Shown here piece after piece: positions 22,441 to 33,817 of a stretch of DNA of 64,000 nucleotides; the first letter of the stretch is position 1; each line of letters starts with the position of its first letter. The stretch comes from Eublepharis macularius (lineage: Eukaryota > Chordata > Lepidosauria > Squamata > Eublepharidae): contig NC_072807.1 in the NCBI RefSeq assembly GCF_028583425.1, positions 30,261,001-30,325,000 on the forward strand, written 5' to 3'. Both the position numbers and the translations under genes were made by a program. The notes below the pieces were generated by a model. It was not told the DNA's origin. It worked only from the letters and a program-made list of their open reading frames with translations, and did not search any database.

Positions 22441-22961
22441 CAGGGCCGGCGTACCCATTGAGGCAGGTCCGGCCCCTGCCTCGAGTGCTGAGGCGCCAGA
22501 GGGGGCACTGGAGGGGGCGTCAGGGGAGGGGCGCGTGCCGTGGAGCTGGTGGTGGCAGCGCTGGCGGCTGAACGGGAGGGATGGGAAGCCGCTCGCGCGC
22601 CACCCCAGCCGCGTGCCAGGCCCACAGCTGCTGCAGCCTGCCAGTCCTCCCACTCCATGCCGCTGCCGCCAACACATGCACCCGGCCGGGCACAGCAGCT
22701 GCGGGCCAGGCACGGCAGGCGTCCGGGGAGGTGTGCGAAACAACGGAGCAGGAGGGCTGGGAGGACGCACGTGCACTTCCCCAGCCACCCGCTGCACCTG
22801 ACTGGGAGCGCGGGCAGCCTCCGTGTGCCGTCCCAGCCGCCCATTGCACCAATGGGGCTGGCTTGCTGCGTGATGACATCACATGCAGTGATGTCATCAC
22901 GCAGTCCGGGGCGCACGCGTAGGGGCAGCCTTGGGCTCTAGAAACCCTGGCGCTGCCCCTG
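22441..22961. mobile_element. GC-rich hAT-like element, family L, perfect TSD
   Basis: The termini cagggccggcgtacc and ccctggcgctgcccctg are inverted repeats. A perfect 8-bp TSD, gaaagaag, lies at 22433-22440 and 22962-22969. The 521-bp interior is very CpG-rich, and its right part has a tight hairpin (gtgatgacatcac / gtgatgtcatcac, about 22869-22902). Overlapping long frames on both strands (up to 232 codons) follow from the GC richness and carry no recognisable domain. Confidence 0.93.
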
Positions 22962-22995
22962 GAAAGAAGCTCCAGAAAAATCTGTTCTGTTGATC

Positions 22996-23195
22996 AGGCA
23001 GACAGCCAACGTAATAGTTAGAGTGCTGGGTTGGGAGTTGGGTCTGAATCTCCCTGCTTCCAGGAAGTTCACTACATGCCCTCAGACTGGCCATACACCC
23101 TCTCTCAGCTTAAGCTACCTCTCAGGGTTGCTGCGATGACAAAATGGGGAAAGAGAGACAGGTACACTGACTGTACTAGATAGATACCTGGATAG
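22996..23195 (+). repeat. tRNA-derived SINE, family E, degraded
   Basis: It has the head acgtaatagttagagtgctg, the core ctctcagggttgctgcgatg, and the tail gatagatacctggatagatc. Confidence 0.7.
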
Positions 23196-23209
23196 ATCAG
23201 AGGTCTTTA

Positions 23210-23595
23210 ACGTGCACCAATGGATGCCATGGTACACACCAACACTTTTCCTGGGGCCCATGTGTTTTTAGAAAGTGGGTGGGGCCAGGTATTCCAACTG
23301 GCTTCTGATTGGCTACTGGAGTTTAGATTTGCTGTGCAAATTAAAATAACGTTTCAGCAGCAGTTGCCATCAAGTGTTAGTTTTATTCTCTCTCACTCCT
23401 CTTTCCTAGTCTATTTTTTAAAATTACTCCTCTTCTGTCCTGCACTTGGGCTTCCTCTGTGTCTGTGGCTTCACCTCCTCTGGCAGTTATTTTGTGGTTG
23501 GTTCTGCCTCCTGCAACAACCATCTTGTGGTTGTGCCCACCTGTGATAGAATTCCAGAGGTGTGCGCAGGCTCAAAAAGGTTGGGGAACCCACTA
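23210..23595 (-). repeat. Interspersed repeat, possibly an old hAT-like DNA transposon
   Basis: On the minus strand it begins with 'gggttccccaacctttttga'-type sequence and has repeated 'aaccacaaaat / caaccacaag' motifs. From memory this looks like an amniote hAT-type repeat. No target duplication or right terminus found. Confidence 0.4.
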
Positions 23596-24669
23596 GCAGG
23601 AGACCAGGGGTGTGTGGATATGGGGTAAGCCATCTGTAACTGTGTGACATTGCTTCTAGGGAAACCCAGAAGTGACATCATACCTCTCTAAGAATGACCA
23701 GAAACTCTATGGTAAAACCATAGCATTTCAGAGAATTCCTAGAGAGAACTAATGTCGCTTCCAGATTTTCTCCAGAAATGATGGCACGCTGATGGCCCAA
23801 CGGCCTTTTTAATTTTCCTCCCACCTAGGGGTGCCAGATCTCTCAGGAGCCAAACTGGAGGGTGGGATGGCAACAGGTATTTAGTGTCTGGAGACAATTT
23901 TTAGCAAATCACACCCCCTGGCACAACCTGTAGCTTCCACATCATGCAGGAAAAAGATGTCATTTCTTGGAACAAAGTGGAAGTGAACACTACATGTGTG
24001 TGCCTCCCCCATCCCTGATGTCTTTCCCCTCTGGCTAGGCGAGCGGAGACAGTATGGGCAGGGCATCACTATATCCACCACTGCTGGAGAGGCAGGGGTG
24101 GGGGTCCCCTCTCCTGCCGTGGGGGCTGGCAACCCAATCCCTGGGATAAATAAATTAAAGCAGCAGTTCTCTAGCAACATGGGGACCATTATTTAGATTT
24201 AAACCTTTTTGCAGCTTCCCCAAGGCCTCCCTCCCTCCTTCAACAGTGTGCCCATCAACACCAGCTTTCACACTACACACACTCCTGGGAGACCATTGCC
24301 TTCTAATGTCCTGAAGGCAGTAGGGTGAGAACCATATCAGCTCCACTTTAAAAGCAAGTTTAAATCAAATATTTGCATTGTCTGTAGGACCACAAGGCTA
24401 TATGGCTACAGCCTACGATATCTGGCCTCAGAAGGCAGCTGATTCTACAGACAGGCAAGAAGAAAAGCCCTGATGGCCCGCACTGATCACGAAGGGACTT
24501 CGTACTGAAGACAGCAAGGAACTTACTTCCTTATTGGTTAATAAGTTTTGGCCAGCAGAACATGGGTGGGAAGGAGCCTGGAAAAAAACTTGGAGAGCTC
24601 AGCTGCTCTTAGGACTAGAAAAAGACAAGAATCACTCAATGCCTGAACTTCTAGGATTTGTTTGGAAGT

Positions 24670-24986
24670 AGGGTTATCTACTCCAACTGGGAAAGTTCCT
24701 GGAAACTTGTGAGCGGCGCCTAGGAAAGCAGAGTTGCGGGAAGGGAGGACGTTCAGTGGGGTTGGGATGTCACTCTAGGGACCAAGCTACAAGTGACGAA
24801 TGACACTTGAACGGCAAACAAGTGGCGGGCAAGTGGAGCGCGAGTGAACAGGGAGGAATACACGTGAGTCTGTTCACTGGCCGTTCAAGTGTCATTCATC
24901 ACTTGTAGCTTGGCTCTAGGACTTTTGTTTCTCCTATACTTTATGATATACCATACAGGCCACTCTCTGAAACGAACATTTTCACC
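24670..24986 (+). repeat. Family A element interrupted by family B element
   Basis: The left part begins agggttatctactccaactg and reaches 24779. After the B insert, recognisable A sequence (ccactctctgaaacgaacat then tttcaccag) ends against the next A copy at about 24987. Heavily diverged. Confidence 0.75.
24780..24915. mobile_element. Family B palindromic element, short copy
   Basis: The ends gaccaagctacaagtgacg and catcacttgtagcttggct, with inner arms acacttgaacggc / gccgttcaagtgt, surround a short loop. The 5-bp TSD ctagg is perfect (24775-24779 and 24916-24920). At 136 bp it is the smallest of the three B copies. Confidence 0.9.
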
Positions 24987-25211
24987 AGATGGAATTGCCA
25001 ACTCCACATTAGGAAACTCCTGGAGATTTGAGGGTTCGGCCTAGAGGGGACCCCCTAGAGTTTGGGGATGGGAGCGAGCAGAGATGTGATGCTAAGGAAT
25101 CCACCCTCCAAAGCTGCCATTTTGTCCGGGGGAACTGATCCCTGTAGTCTGGAAATCAGTTGTAACTCTGACAGTCAATACTCCATTCTTCACTTGAAGG
25201 TTGCTAACCCT
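24987..25211 (+). repeat. Family A element, diverged
   Basis: It contains attgccaactccacattagg, aatccaccctccaaagctgc and aatcagttgtaactctgaca, and ends aaggttgctaaccct. Confidence 0.85.
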
Positions 25212-25591
25212 AACTGCAAACACGGGTTAGCTAATTATTGCCTGTGGATCAGAGGGGCCTTTATCTATATGATGAAATGATCTTTTGAAATGCAAAGCAG
25301 AGTAAAAACTTCTTAAACATTATGCCAGATATAACTATGTTAGGATTGGACCTCCTTGCTGTCACTCAACACATGAGAGTAGGGGGAGGTTGACTGGATC
25401 CTGACAGCCAATTAATATGTATTCTGGCTAGTGCTGGAAGCCAGGTAACTCTGAGCATTCTAAGCCCTGAGCTTGCCTCTGCCACAATAATCCTTGATGC
25501 TTCCCAGTGATCCTCATCTCAGTCATTTTCCAAGATATTTGTGACTCTCTAACATAAGGACAATCCCTTTCAGTTTGACTGTAGAGTCTAA

Positions 25592-25896
25592 GAGTCTCTA
25601 CACAAGACATCTTACATGGGATGCTCAGGGGTAGGGAGACGAAAGGTTAGCCGGGAAGCATAGTTTAATAAGACAGAGCCTGCAGAGATCGCTCCTCAGA
25701 GGGTTTGTTAATTTCATCTTCGCTTCATGAAGGGGAGGTGAAATTGACAGCCTTGGAGGAGGCAAAGATGAAATTAACAAACCCTCCAAGGAGAGATCTC
25801 CATCGGCTCTGTCTTTTTAAACTACACTTCCCAACTAACATTGTGTCTCCCTACACTTTAGCATCCCCATGTAAGATCTCTTGTGTACAGAGACTC
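25592..25896. mobile_element. Palindromic element, family K (Harbinger-like candidate), near full length
   Basis: The ends gagtctctacacaagacatc and gatctcttgtgtacagagactc are inverted repeats. The arms extend over most of the element (gttagccgggaagcatagtt / aactacacttcccaactaac; agggtttgttaatttcatct / gatgaaattaacaaaccctc). The flanking 3-mers TAA and TAC suggest an aged TWA target duplication. Related copies are at 9970 (short) and 1303 (degraded). Confidence 0.8.
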
Positions 25897-25899
25897 TAC

Positions 25900-27460
25900 A
25901 TTTGCTCCCCCCCACACACACACCCACAGAGGGCATTGGTTCCTTTGGTATACCAGTGCATGTGGCTCCTGTTCTGGGCGACAGACACACCTTTCTTCTT
26001 AGATGGACTTTTTCAGGCAAAATATCCACTGATCCCAGGCATTACACTTTAAATTCATTTTCAGAGAGACAGCAAGTTTTCTATTTGGGATGCTTGCCTG
26101 AAATGGAATTTTTTCAGTTCCTGAGTGGAAAAAAATATCAGATGGCTCATAGGAGGAATCTCACTCAAAGCCATTAATCACCTGACAAACAGTATTTCTA
26201 TTAATCATCTTGTGAAATTAGGGAGCCAACGTGGGGTGGAAGCTTCTTATGTCACATCTTTTCCTCCCGGCACTGGTATTCAGATGTTTACTGCCTCTGA
26301 ATGGGGAGGGTCCCTTGAGTCACCATAGCAAGTAACCACTGTCGGGGGATCTGGCAACCCTAACTCCAGCACAGAATTAACAGTTGCTCAACCTGTAGGA
26401 ATAACTAAGTGAAACTTTTCATGGCGTGGAGATAAGAGTTATCACCTGCTATAGCTTCACCTTCCTTTAAAGGCACCACTCCAGGGGCCTGTTGACAATC
26501 CTTCCTACTCCTTTTCCCAGGAATTTAGAGCAACATCTATGGATGAAACTCCATGTAACAAAGCATATGGGGCTGCCACCAAAAACACGTGTTGAGCTCC
26601 CCCTTCGTTATCTATAATGTTAAGTTCAACTTATCCTGGACATTCTCTGACGCTTCAAGGCAGCTGATTAGTAGGGATGGAGAAACACATTATAACAACA
26701 TCAGGGTCACCTGGCTTAGATGGACGTGGTGGTGGTAGGGAGAAACAAGAGAGCTAAAAACAAACAGTCGTTTTCATGGCAAGCTTGTGCTGTTTTTAAT
26801 GTGTAATTTCACAACTTTCCTAAGAGGATACGATCCTATGCAAATTCACTGTTTAATCCGCCACAGGAAAAGGTGGCAGATTAACAGTGATGTTGCCAAA
26901 ATTAAAACCAATAGTCTTTCATAGGCCAGACAGAGGGCACATGGCCAGACAAAATGTAGTATTATAGATTATACTATGGATAGTTTATAGCTCCAATTTA
27001 CCAACCATGTCAGCAGGGCAAAGTTTATTAGAAGGGTGCCAAGGATATCGCAAAATTCTACAAATCTCATGCTAAGCAATTTGGTTGGGCAATAACTTCC
27101 AAGAACTCCTTCAAAGTTATTCAACCACATATGGTCTCTGAAAAGTTCCAGGGCAGTGCTGTTTGAGTCAGTGTTTTTGGACTAAAGGGTATTGGGGATT
27201 TATGGTATATTTTTAATAGTTGCTTTATTTACAAATACACAAGCAGAAATAGGGAAGGCAAATATGCTTCTTTAAGCAGACAGCACACATTCCCTGATAT
27301 AGCCATGGGGGCACATGACATTACTGCCAATCTGCACTCTCTAGTTTAGCTAACTCCAGTTCTCCCACTGCCTCACAATTAAAATTCAATTTCTATGGAG
27401 GAAAAAATGATGGAAGACCCATTTTAATTGGTAAATGGGCACCCCCCCCCCCGATCAGGA
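25900..27460. other. No recognised gene
   Basis: Mostly unique-looking AT-rich sequence with a short (CA)n patch near 25911-25925 and a poly-C run near 27443-27452. Confidence 0.4.
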
Positions 27461-27464
27461 TATG

Positions 27465-27684
27465 GAGGTTGCCAGCCTCCAGGTGGGGTCTGGAGAAATC
27501 CCAGAATTACAACTCATTTCCAGACTAAAGAAGTCAGTTCCCCTTGAGAAAATGGCTGATTTGGAGGGTGGGTTCTATGGCAGTATACCTCACTGAGGCC
27601 CCTTCCCTCCCCAAATCCCACACACACCCCCAGGCTGTATCCCTCAGTCTCCAGGAATTTCCCAACTCAGAGTTAGCACTGCTA
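27465..27684 (-). repeat. Family A inverted-repeat element
   Basis: It contains gaggttgccagcctccaggt, cccagaattacaactcattt, aaaatggctgatttggaggg and ctccaggaatttcccaactc. Target duplication not readable. Confidence 0.88.
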
Positions 27685-28022
27685 GTTTTCATCCTTTTCT
27701 CCATACCATTTCCCAACCTCAAACATGCCAGTGGAGCTGATATTTACCTCAGTGGGAAGTAACATTTCTCTCAGTATAGCCAACAGCAGCTTGGGCAGGG
27801 GAGGGCATTTGAAGGGGATCTGTTATAAGGTAAAGAGCTGAACCCCCTGCCCCACACTACAGCTCCAGCTGACATGCAAACCCCCCCCCCCCCCCATGGC
27901 TGCCATTTACCAATTAAAAATGTCAGGGAAATCCATTAGTGGATCTATTTCATTTCATTTAACTTAATATCAATTGAGTTAATTGCCTATTGAAGAACAT
28001 TCACAGCCATTAAAGAGAATAA

Positions 28023-28262
28023 TTATAACAACAACAACAACAACTGCCCTTATATACTGCTCTTCTAGACAGATTAGTAGTGCCTCTCCTAGAGCAGTGA
28101 ACAAGTTCGTACTATTATTATCTCTATAAGACAGCTGGGGAGCTGGGGCTGAGAGGAATGGCTTAGCCAAGGCCACCTGCTGAGCTCATGACAGTAGTGG
28201 GATTCGAACCAGTAGCGTGCTGATTCCTAGTCGAACCACTTAACAACTGTGCTACAGCAGAC
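28023..28262 (-). repeat. tRNA-derived SINE with (AAC)n tail
   Basis: In minus orientation: the (AAC)n tail at 28026-28046, tcttctagacagattagtag, agctggggagctggggctga, the B-box complement gggattcgaaccagtagcgt, and the A-box region cgaaccacttaacaactgtg. It belongs to the same subfamily as 29670-29908. Confidence 0.9.
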
Positions 28263-28264
28263 TT

Positions 28265-29410
28265 GTGCATACTGAACTTTAGTGGGTCTTACTTTTAAAT
28301 ACGCATGCTCAGGATTACAATGTAAAATCACACCAAGAGTCACTGGAGGAGAAACTTCTGTGAAAGACCCATTTAAAATAATCAAAACAACCCCCTCTCA
28401 CATAACAGTATCTTCCTTCTCTATAGATAATTAATCTCGCACACACATCCTAAAATCTATGAAATGCTGAATAACGTGGATATATTAATTTCCTCATCCC
28501 CTACATTTGGTAAGGGGGAAAAATTTAAGCTGTGAGCAGGAATCCACAGAACTGATCTAAATCAGATTGTAGACATCAAATTAAACAGCTAGCCCTGGGT
28601 CTGCTTATAGCCAGGAAAAATAAGCCCATCCATCCCTTTCATTTTAAATTAACATTTCAATCTAGAAATCATGTAAATGTGGACTCACAATGTTTATACT
28701 GGAGACTTGTTTTTAAATTGTTTTCAGAATCTATTTCGCAACACTATTCATGGTAAAAGATGAATAGTCACAGCAACACAGCATTTTCCAAACTGCAGAT
28801 TGCAGAGACATAATTTTTAAAATTAAAATTGGAGGTACTCTTCACTCTTATACCCCCAAAGCGTAGGCAAGTCAGAATCTCCTTCCGGTGATTCTTATTG
28901 TTCTCTGTGAGTCACGCCCATGAACAGTGACTCATTCACAGATGCAATCAACAGCCTCTTCAGTCATGCTGGGTCTCTGAAACAGAAGTCATTGAATAAT
29001 CTTGCTTGACTTGGGAAACAATTACCCAGCAGTGGTGTAACTCCTATGGGTCAAAACCAAGACCTTCTTCGATTGATGCCAACAGGGGGAGGGCATGTGT
29101 GTTTAGAGTGTTTCTGTATGCAGCATATCCAGAAACCAGCGGGAGAACACTTCAGTCTACCAAGACATTCCATCAGGTACTTAAAGGTCACTGTAGTCCA
29201 ACAGAAGCCTTTCAAAAACAGAATCCAACGGGAAGCTGCTGAATTGGAATTCATATGTAAAATTGACTCAGTCAGGCTTGGATTGAATAGAGACTATGAA
29301 TGGTTATCTCATTATCAGAAGTAACTGATTTTATTATCAGAAACTTCTGATTGCATCTACTTCCCCCTCCCCTCACCACCTATATATATATGGCCAGTTT
29401 CTTCTTACCC
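28265..29410. other. No recognised gene
   Basis: AT-rich, unique-looking. Chance frames at 29006-29324 overlap on both strands and have no recognisable domain. Confidence 0.4.
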
Positions 29411-29413
29411 TCC

Positions 29414-29535
29414 ATGCATCTGATGAAGAGAACTGTGATTCTCAAAAGCTTATGCTACAGTAAAGTTGGTTAGTCTTAAAGGTGCTACTGGACTCTTCCA
29501 TTTTGCTAACACGGCTCACTCCTCTGGATCTGTAT
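29414..29535 (+). repeat. Family G retroposon fragment
   Basis: It has ctgatgaagagaactgtgat, cttatgctacagtaaagttg, gttagtcttaaaggtgctac and tggactcttccattttgcta, then cactcctctggatctg. Confidence 0.88.
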
Positions 29536-29669
29536 GCAGTGTTCATAGATATACTGTACTGCTCCAGAGAGCACAGCAATTATTCTCCCTTCACACAAAC
29601 ACCCGTTATGTGTCATAATGATGGGCAGTTTGCTAGCTGTTCATAATTTTCTAGATCATTATACATTAT

Positions 29670-29908
29670 TGAAAGCTGCTGTAGCACAGTGGTTAAGTGG
29701 TTCGGCTGTGAATCAGCACTCTGCTGGTTCAAATCCCACTACTGCCATGAGCTCAGCAGGTGGCCTTGGGTAAGCCAATCCTCTCAGCCCCAGCTCCCCA
29801 GCTGGATTGTGGGAATAATGATAACATTAACACTGTTCACTGCTCTGGGTGAGGCACTAATCTGTCTAGAAGAGTGGAATGTTGTTGTTGTTGTTGTTGT
29901 TGTTGTTA
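29670..29908 (+). repeat. tRNA-derived SINE with (GTT)n tail
   Basis: The head is gctgctgtagcacagtggttaa with B box ggttcaaatcccactactgc. The body is tctcagccccagctccccag and taatctgtctagaagagtgg, and the (GTT)n tail is at 29880-29906. Confidence 0.92.
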
Positions 29909-29909
29909 T

Positions 29910-30980
29910 ACTGGCAACAAACAGTAGTTCTGCTATTTTAATTTCCAAGGGAATGGCTCTAGTAGCAGACCTTAAAAAAACACATACTATGGAGTCAGAT
30001 CATATTATGTTTCTGACAAGAACAGAATACCAAAGTATAGGGAGGAAAAGGAGCATGGTAACATTCCTTTTTTTAAAAAAAAAAAGTACTACTAGACTTG
30101 TCCCAAAGCCTTCGGAGTTTACATTCACTGATTCTTTTCTATACAAAATAAATCTTTAGAATGACTTTCTAAGAGCCAAAGTACACTCAGTGTGTTGGAG
30201 ATCTGTGACTAGATTCCCCACTGTGTAATTTGGCAACTGGTCTGAGTAGACAACAGTGACATTGATAAACTAACAGCCTGAATCCCTATTAAGGTACCTT
30301 AATATTTGCTTATAAAAGAGATAATGCCATTGAACATGAGATAATGAAATTTGGTATACATGTTCAGGACACAGTTCTTTGTTTCAAGTCTGAATACTGG
30401 TTTGGCTTACTGCCTTGAAAGGGGAGGGACACAAATTATATTGTAGTGCGGTTTGTATTTTTACGATTCTGGAATGTAAAGTGATGGCCCCTCTAAAGAT
30501 ACCATTTAAAAAATCCGCGTTTGGACTTGAACCCAACAATTATGTTCAAGGGGGGCCCAGGAAAGATGTGGAGCACACCACAATGTGAGATACCTCTTAA
30601 AGAATTGGGGTACTGGAAACGAATGTTGGTGGCACATTTAGGACACCGTTGTACATTTCTAAACTGATCTCATCTCCCACCCTTTTATTTCAAAGGGGCT
30701 AGAAATGGCAGTCAAACTTGCCTCTATGCAAAGTCTGAATATCAGAAGATCAAAGTGAAACTCGATGTACATGTTTACAGCACAATTCTCTGTTTGGAAT
30801 TTAAACATCTGCTCCACTCCCACACTTATTTTCAAAGCAGGGAAGGGAAAAATGCAAAACATATTGCAATGCAATACACCACCTTTGAAAGATTTAGATT
30901 TTGGGATGGAAGTCTGGGGGGAGGATCTTGAGGAGACTGTCATGTGCATTGTGATTGAACTCGAGTTTGACCCTGCGCCT
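29910..30980. other. No recognised gene
   Basis: AT-rich unique-looking sequence with a poly-A stretch near 30074-30084. Confidence 0.4.
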
Positions 30981-31053
30981 GCTGGCCATGCTAGGAATTA
31001 TTAGGAAAGGGACTGATAATAAAATGACATATTGTAACTCCCCTGTGTAGATC

Positions 31054-31496
31054 CAGGGCTCATTTTGAGGGGGAATGCACAGGAACGCAGTTCCGGCAGT
31101 TCCCCCAAAAGGTCATATGTCAGGTGGCCCTGCCCACCTGACTCTCGGCCATTTTGGGCCTGTTTCAGCCTGGATTGGGGCTGAAATGGCCCGGATTGGG
31201 CCTCTGACAGGTGGTGGATCACTCTCCCAGTCAGCAGCGGCCCAATCCTGGCCATTTTGGGCTCCTTTTTGGCCATTTTCATCCCCCTTTTGCCATTTTG
31301 GGCCCAATTTCAGCCCTGGCCAGGATTGGGTCCAAAACAGCCAGGATAGGTGATGTCAGGGGTGTGGCATATGCAAATCAGTTATGCTAATGACACACTG
31401 CCGGTGATGGCAAGGGGCATGGCATATGCTAATGAGTTATGCTAATGAGTTATGCTAATAAGTTCCTCCAGCTCTTTTTCTACGAAATGACCCCTG
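31054..31496. mobile_element. hAT-like non-autonomous element, family D, perfect TSD
   Basis: The ends cagggctcattttgagggg and tacgaaatgacccctg are inverted repeats. A perfect 8-bp TSD, tgtagatc, lies at 31046-31053 and 31497-31504. The 443-bp interior is built of short repeated words (ggccattttgggc, ttgggcctg, gctaatgagttatgctaatg). Non-coding. Confidence 0.93.
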
Positions 31497-31795
31497 TGTA
31501 GATCTATGGTGCAGCTTCATTTTGGAATACTGTGCACAGCTCTGTTGGCCATATCTGAAGAAGAACATTGCAGAGCTGGAAACAGTGCAGAAGAAGGCAA
31601 CCAAGATGAGTCAGGAGGAACTAGAGCACCTTTTCTATGAGGACGGGCTAGACGTACTGGGACTTTTCAGTTTAGAAAAGAGATAGCTTAATGGGGGGGG
31701 GATGATGAAGGTTTATAAAATTATGCACAGGGTGGAGAAAGTAGACAGAGGAAGCTTTTTCTTCTTCTCTTCTAGTACTAGAACTAGAATCACCA

Positions 31796-32012
31796 AGGAT
31801 TGCCAGCCTCCAGGTGGAGACTGGCGATCTCCCAGAATTACAACTGATCTCCAGGCCACAGAGATCAGTTCCCCTGGAGAAAATGGCTGCTTTGGAGGGT
31901 GGACTCTATGGCATTATATTCTGCTGAGGTCCCTCACCTCCTCAAACACCGCCCTCCCCAGGCTGCATCCTTAAAATCTCCAGGTACTTCCCAACCTAGA
32001 GCTGGCAACTTT
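31796..32012 (-). mobile_element. Family A element inserted in CR1
   Basis: It starts aggattgccagcctccaggt and ends gagctggcaacttt. The flanks agaatcacca (31786-31795) and aggatcacct (32013-32022) match at 8 of 10. Interior: tctccaggccacagagatca and aaatggctgctttggagggt. Confidence 0.9.
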
Positions 32013-32053
32013 AGGATCACCTGATAAACTTGTTGGAAAGTAGGTTTAGATGG

Positions 32054-32412
32054 GTCATTTCATAGAAAAAAAGCTGGAGGAACTCATTAGCATAACTCAT
32101 TAGCATATGCCACACCCCCTGACATCATCTATTCTGGCTGTTTTGGACCCAATCCTGGCCATTCAGGGCTGAAATTGGGCTCAAAATGGCAAAAAAGGGC
32201 TGAAAATGGCCGAAAAGGGGCCCCAAATGGTCAGGATCAGTCTGCTGCTGAGTGGAAGAGTGATCCACCACCCATCAGAGGCCTGATCCGGGCCGTTTCG
32301 GCCCCAATCCAGGCTGAAACGAGCCCAAAATGGCCAAGAGTCAGGTGGTCCCAAAATGCCCGAGAGTCAGGTGGGCGGGGGAACTGTTGTCCGGCGCGTT
32401 CCCCTTCGAAAT
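32054..32412. mobile_element. hAT-like family D element, second copy, opposite orientation
   Basis: It begins atgggtcatttcatagaaaa and ends cccttcgaaatgagccct, the reverse of the D1 arrangement. The flanks aggtttag and gggtttag match at 7 of 8. It shares gctaatg-, ggccatt- and gatgtcag-type words with D1. Confidence 0.85.
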
Positions 32413-32627
32413 GAGCCCTGGGTTTAGGACAGACCAAAGGAAATGCTTTTTTTACTTAGTGAGTAATTGAACTGTGGAATTCACTGCCTGCAGAGGGAGT
32501 GGTGGCCATAAGCATAGGGGTTTAGACAGATTCATGGAGGAAAGGTCCGTGTGCATTGTACAGGGGTTGGACTAGATGACCCTGGTGGTCCCTTCCAACT
32601 CTGATTCTGTGATGGATTCTATGATTG

Positions 32628-32835
32628 ATACCAGCCATGATGACTGAAGGGAGCCCCCATCTACAGAGACAGCAAACCTCTGAACACCAGTGCTAGAAGG
32701 CGGCCGCAGGAGAGGGCTTTGGCCTCCATGCCCTGTTTCTTTGGCCTTTCAGGGCAACTGGGTTGGCTGCTGTGTGAAACAGGATGCTGGACTCGATGGA
32801 CCACTGGTCGGATTCCGCAGGCTTTTCTAATGTCA
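32628..32835 (+). repeat. CR1-related 3' tail fragment
   Basis: accagccatgatgactgaag, ctctgaacaccagtgctag, gaaacaggatgctggactcg and atggaccactggtcggattc form the tail seen on many reptilian CR1 copies. The reverse complement occurs at 38784 and 48825. Confidence 0.7.
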
Positions 32836-32901
32836 TCGAAGCAGTGAAATAATATTTCAAACACATTGTGTAGAATCTCCCTTGAGCACTAACTTGTCAC
32901 C

Positions 32902-33065
32902 GGTGATGGGCCATGGCTTGGTGGCAAAGCAGCTACTTTGCATGCAGGGGGTTTGACCTCTTCAATTTCCAGTTAAGGAGTCTCGGGTGTGGAAGGATCC
33001 CTGCCTGCCCACGACCCTGAATAACTGCTGCTGGTCAAGGCAGACGACACTGATAGAAGACTGGC
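32902..33065 (+). repeat. tRNA-derived SINE, family F, degraded
   Basis: ggccatggcttggtggcaaa, tttgcatgcagggggtttga, ttccagttaaggagtctcgg. The B box is damaged. Confidence 0.75.
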
Positions 33066-33229
33066 TTGACAGCTGTAAACACCACCCTGTTTCTTCTCCT
33101 TTTCTGGAACTGCCTGTCACAATAACAAGTCACAGCTTAGTCTAGGGTTGCCAACTCTGGCTTTGCAAATTCCTGGAGATTTAGGAGAGGTGTTTCTGGA
33201 GGAGGGTATTTTGGAAAGGGGAGGGAGCT

Positions 33230-33460
33230 GAAGAAAGCCAGTGTGGTACAGTGGTTAAGAGTGTCAGACTAGGATCTGGGAGACCCAGGTTCAAATTCCT
33301 CTGCCAAGAAAGTTTGCTGGGTGACCTTGGGCCAGTCATACACCTTCAGCCTGACTCCCCTCACAGGGCTGTTGTGAGGGTAAAATGGAGAAGGAGAGAA
33401 CGTTGTAAGCCACTCAGGGTCCCTATTGGGGAGAAAAGTGGGCTTGTAAACAACCCAATT
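33230..33460 (+). repeat. tRNA-derived SINE, family E, with TSD
   Basis: It has the head gtgtggtacagtggttaaga, B box aggttcaaattcctctgcc, body tgaccttgggccagtcatac and cacagggctgttgtgagggt, and tail ttggggagaaaagtgggctt. The 8-bp flank agggagct is at 33222-33229 and 33461-33468. Confidence 0.92.
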
Positions 33461-33501
33461 AGGGAGCTCTGCAGGGGTGTGAGTCCTCCCTCTGCAGCAG
33501 C

Positions 33502-33730
33502 CAAGGCTTTTTTTCAGCAGGAACGCAACGAAAGGGAGTTCCGGAACCTTTTGAAAATGGTCACATGGCTGGTGGCCCCGCCCCCTGATCTCCAGACAGA
33601 GGGGAGTTGAGGGCAATCTAAACTCCCCTCTGTCTGGAGATCAGGGGGCGGGGCCACCAGCCATGTGACCATTTTCTCCAAGGGCAACCCACTGAGTTCC
33701 ACCACCTCTTTTCCCAGAAAAAAAGCCCTG
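33502..33730 (+). mobile_element. hAT-like family C element inserted in family A
   Basis: The left end is caaggctttttttcagcagg and the right end cccagaaaaaaagccctg. It has a near-perfect fold-back of about 60 bp arms (ggtggccccgccccctgatc / gatcagggggcggggccacc) with a short loop. The flanks gcagcagc (33494-33501) and gaagcagc (33731-33738) agree at 7 of 8. Confidence 0.92.
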
Positions 33731-33817
33731 GAAGCAGCCATTTCTTCCAGAGAAACCAGCCTCTGGAGGTTGGTTGTAATTCCAAGAGAGCTACAGCTTA
33801 CTCAACCTAGTGGTTGT

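Larger units (their letters stand above)
30985..32627 (+). repeat. CR1 LINE 3' region, split by three DNA transposons
   Basis: Four CR1 pieces lie in order: about 30985-31053 (gggactgataataaaatgac), 31497-31795 (tctatggtgcagcttcattt, ttggaatactgtgcacagct, attatgcacagggtggagaa), 32013-32053, and 32413-32627 (gtgtgcattgtacaggggttggactag, ggtcccttccaactctgatt, ending in the 'attctatgatt' tail). These follow the order of CR1 from the end of ORF2 through the 3'UTR. The gaps hold elements D1, A and D2, each with its own target duplication. All frames are broken. Confidence 0.88.
33144..33809 (+). repeat. Family A element split by a SINE and a hAT-like element
   Basis: The A pieces are 33144-33229 (agggttgccaactctggctt onward), 33461-33501 (gggagctctgcaggggtgtg) and 33731-33809 (gcagccatttcttccagaga to actcaaccta). 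The two gaps each hold an element with its own target duplication. Confidence 0.85.

Noticed and set aside
22103..22801. 232-codon frame on + with overlapping 163- and 182-codon frames on -
   Set aside because: They overlap the GC-rich family L transposon with its own 8-bp target duplication. The composition is low in A/T stops, and no domain is recognisable.
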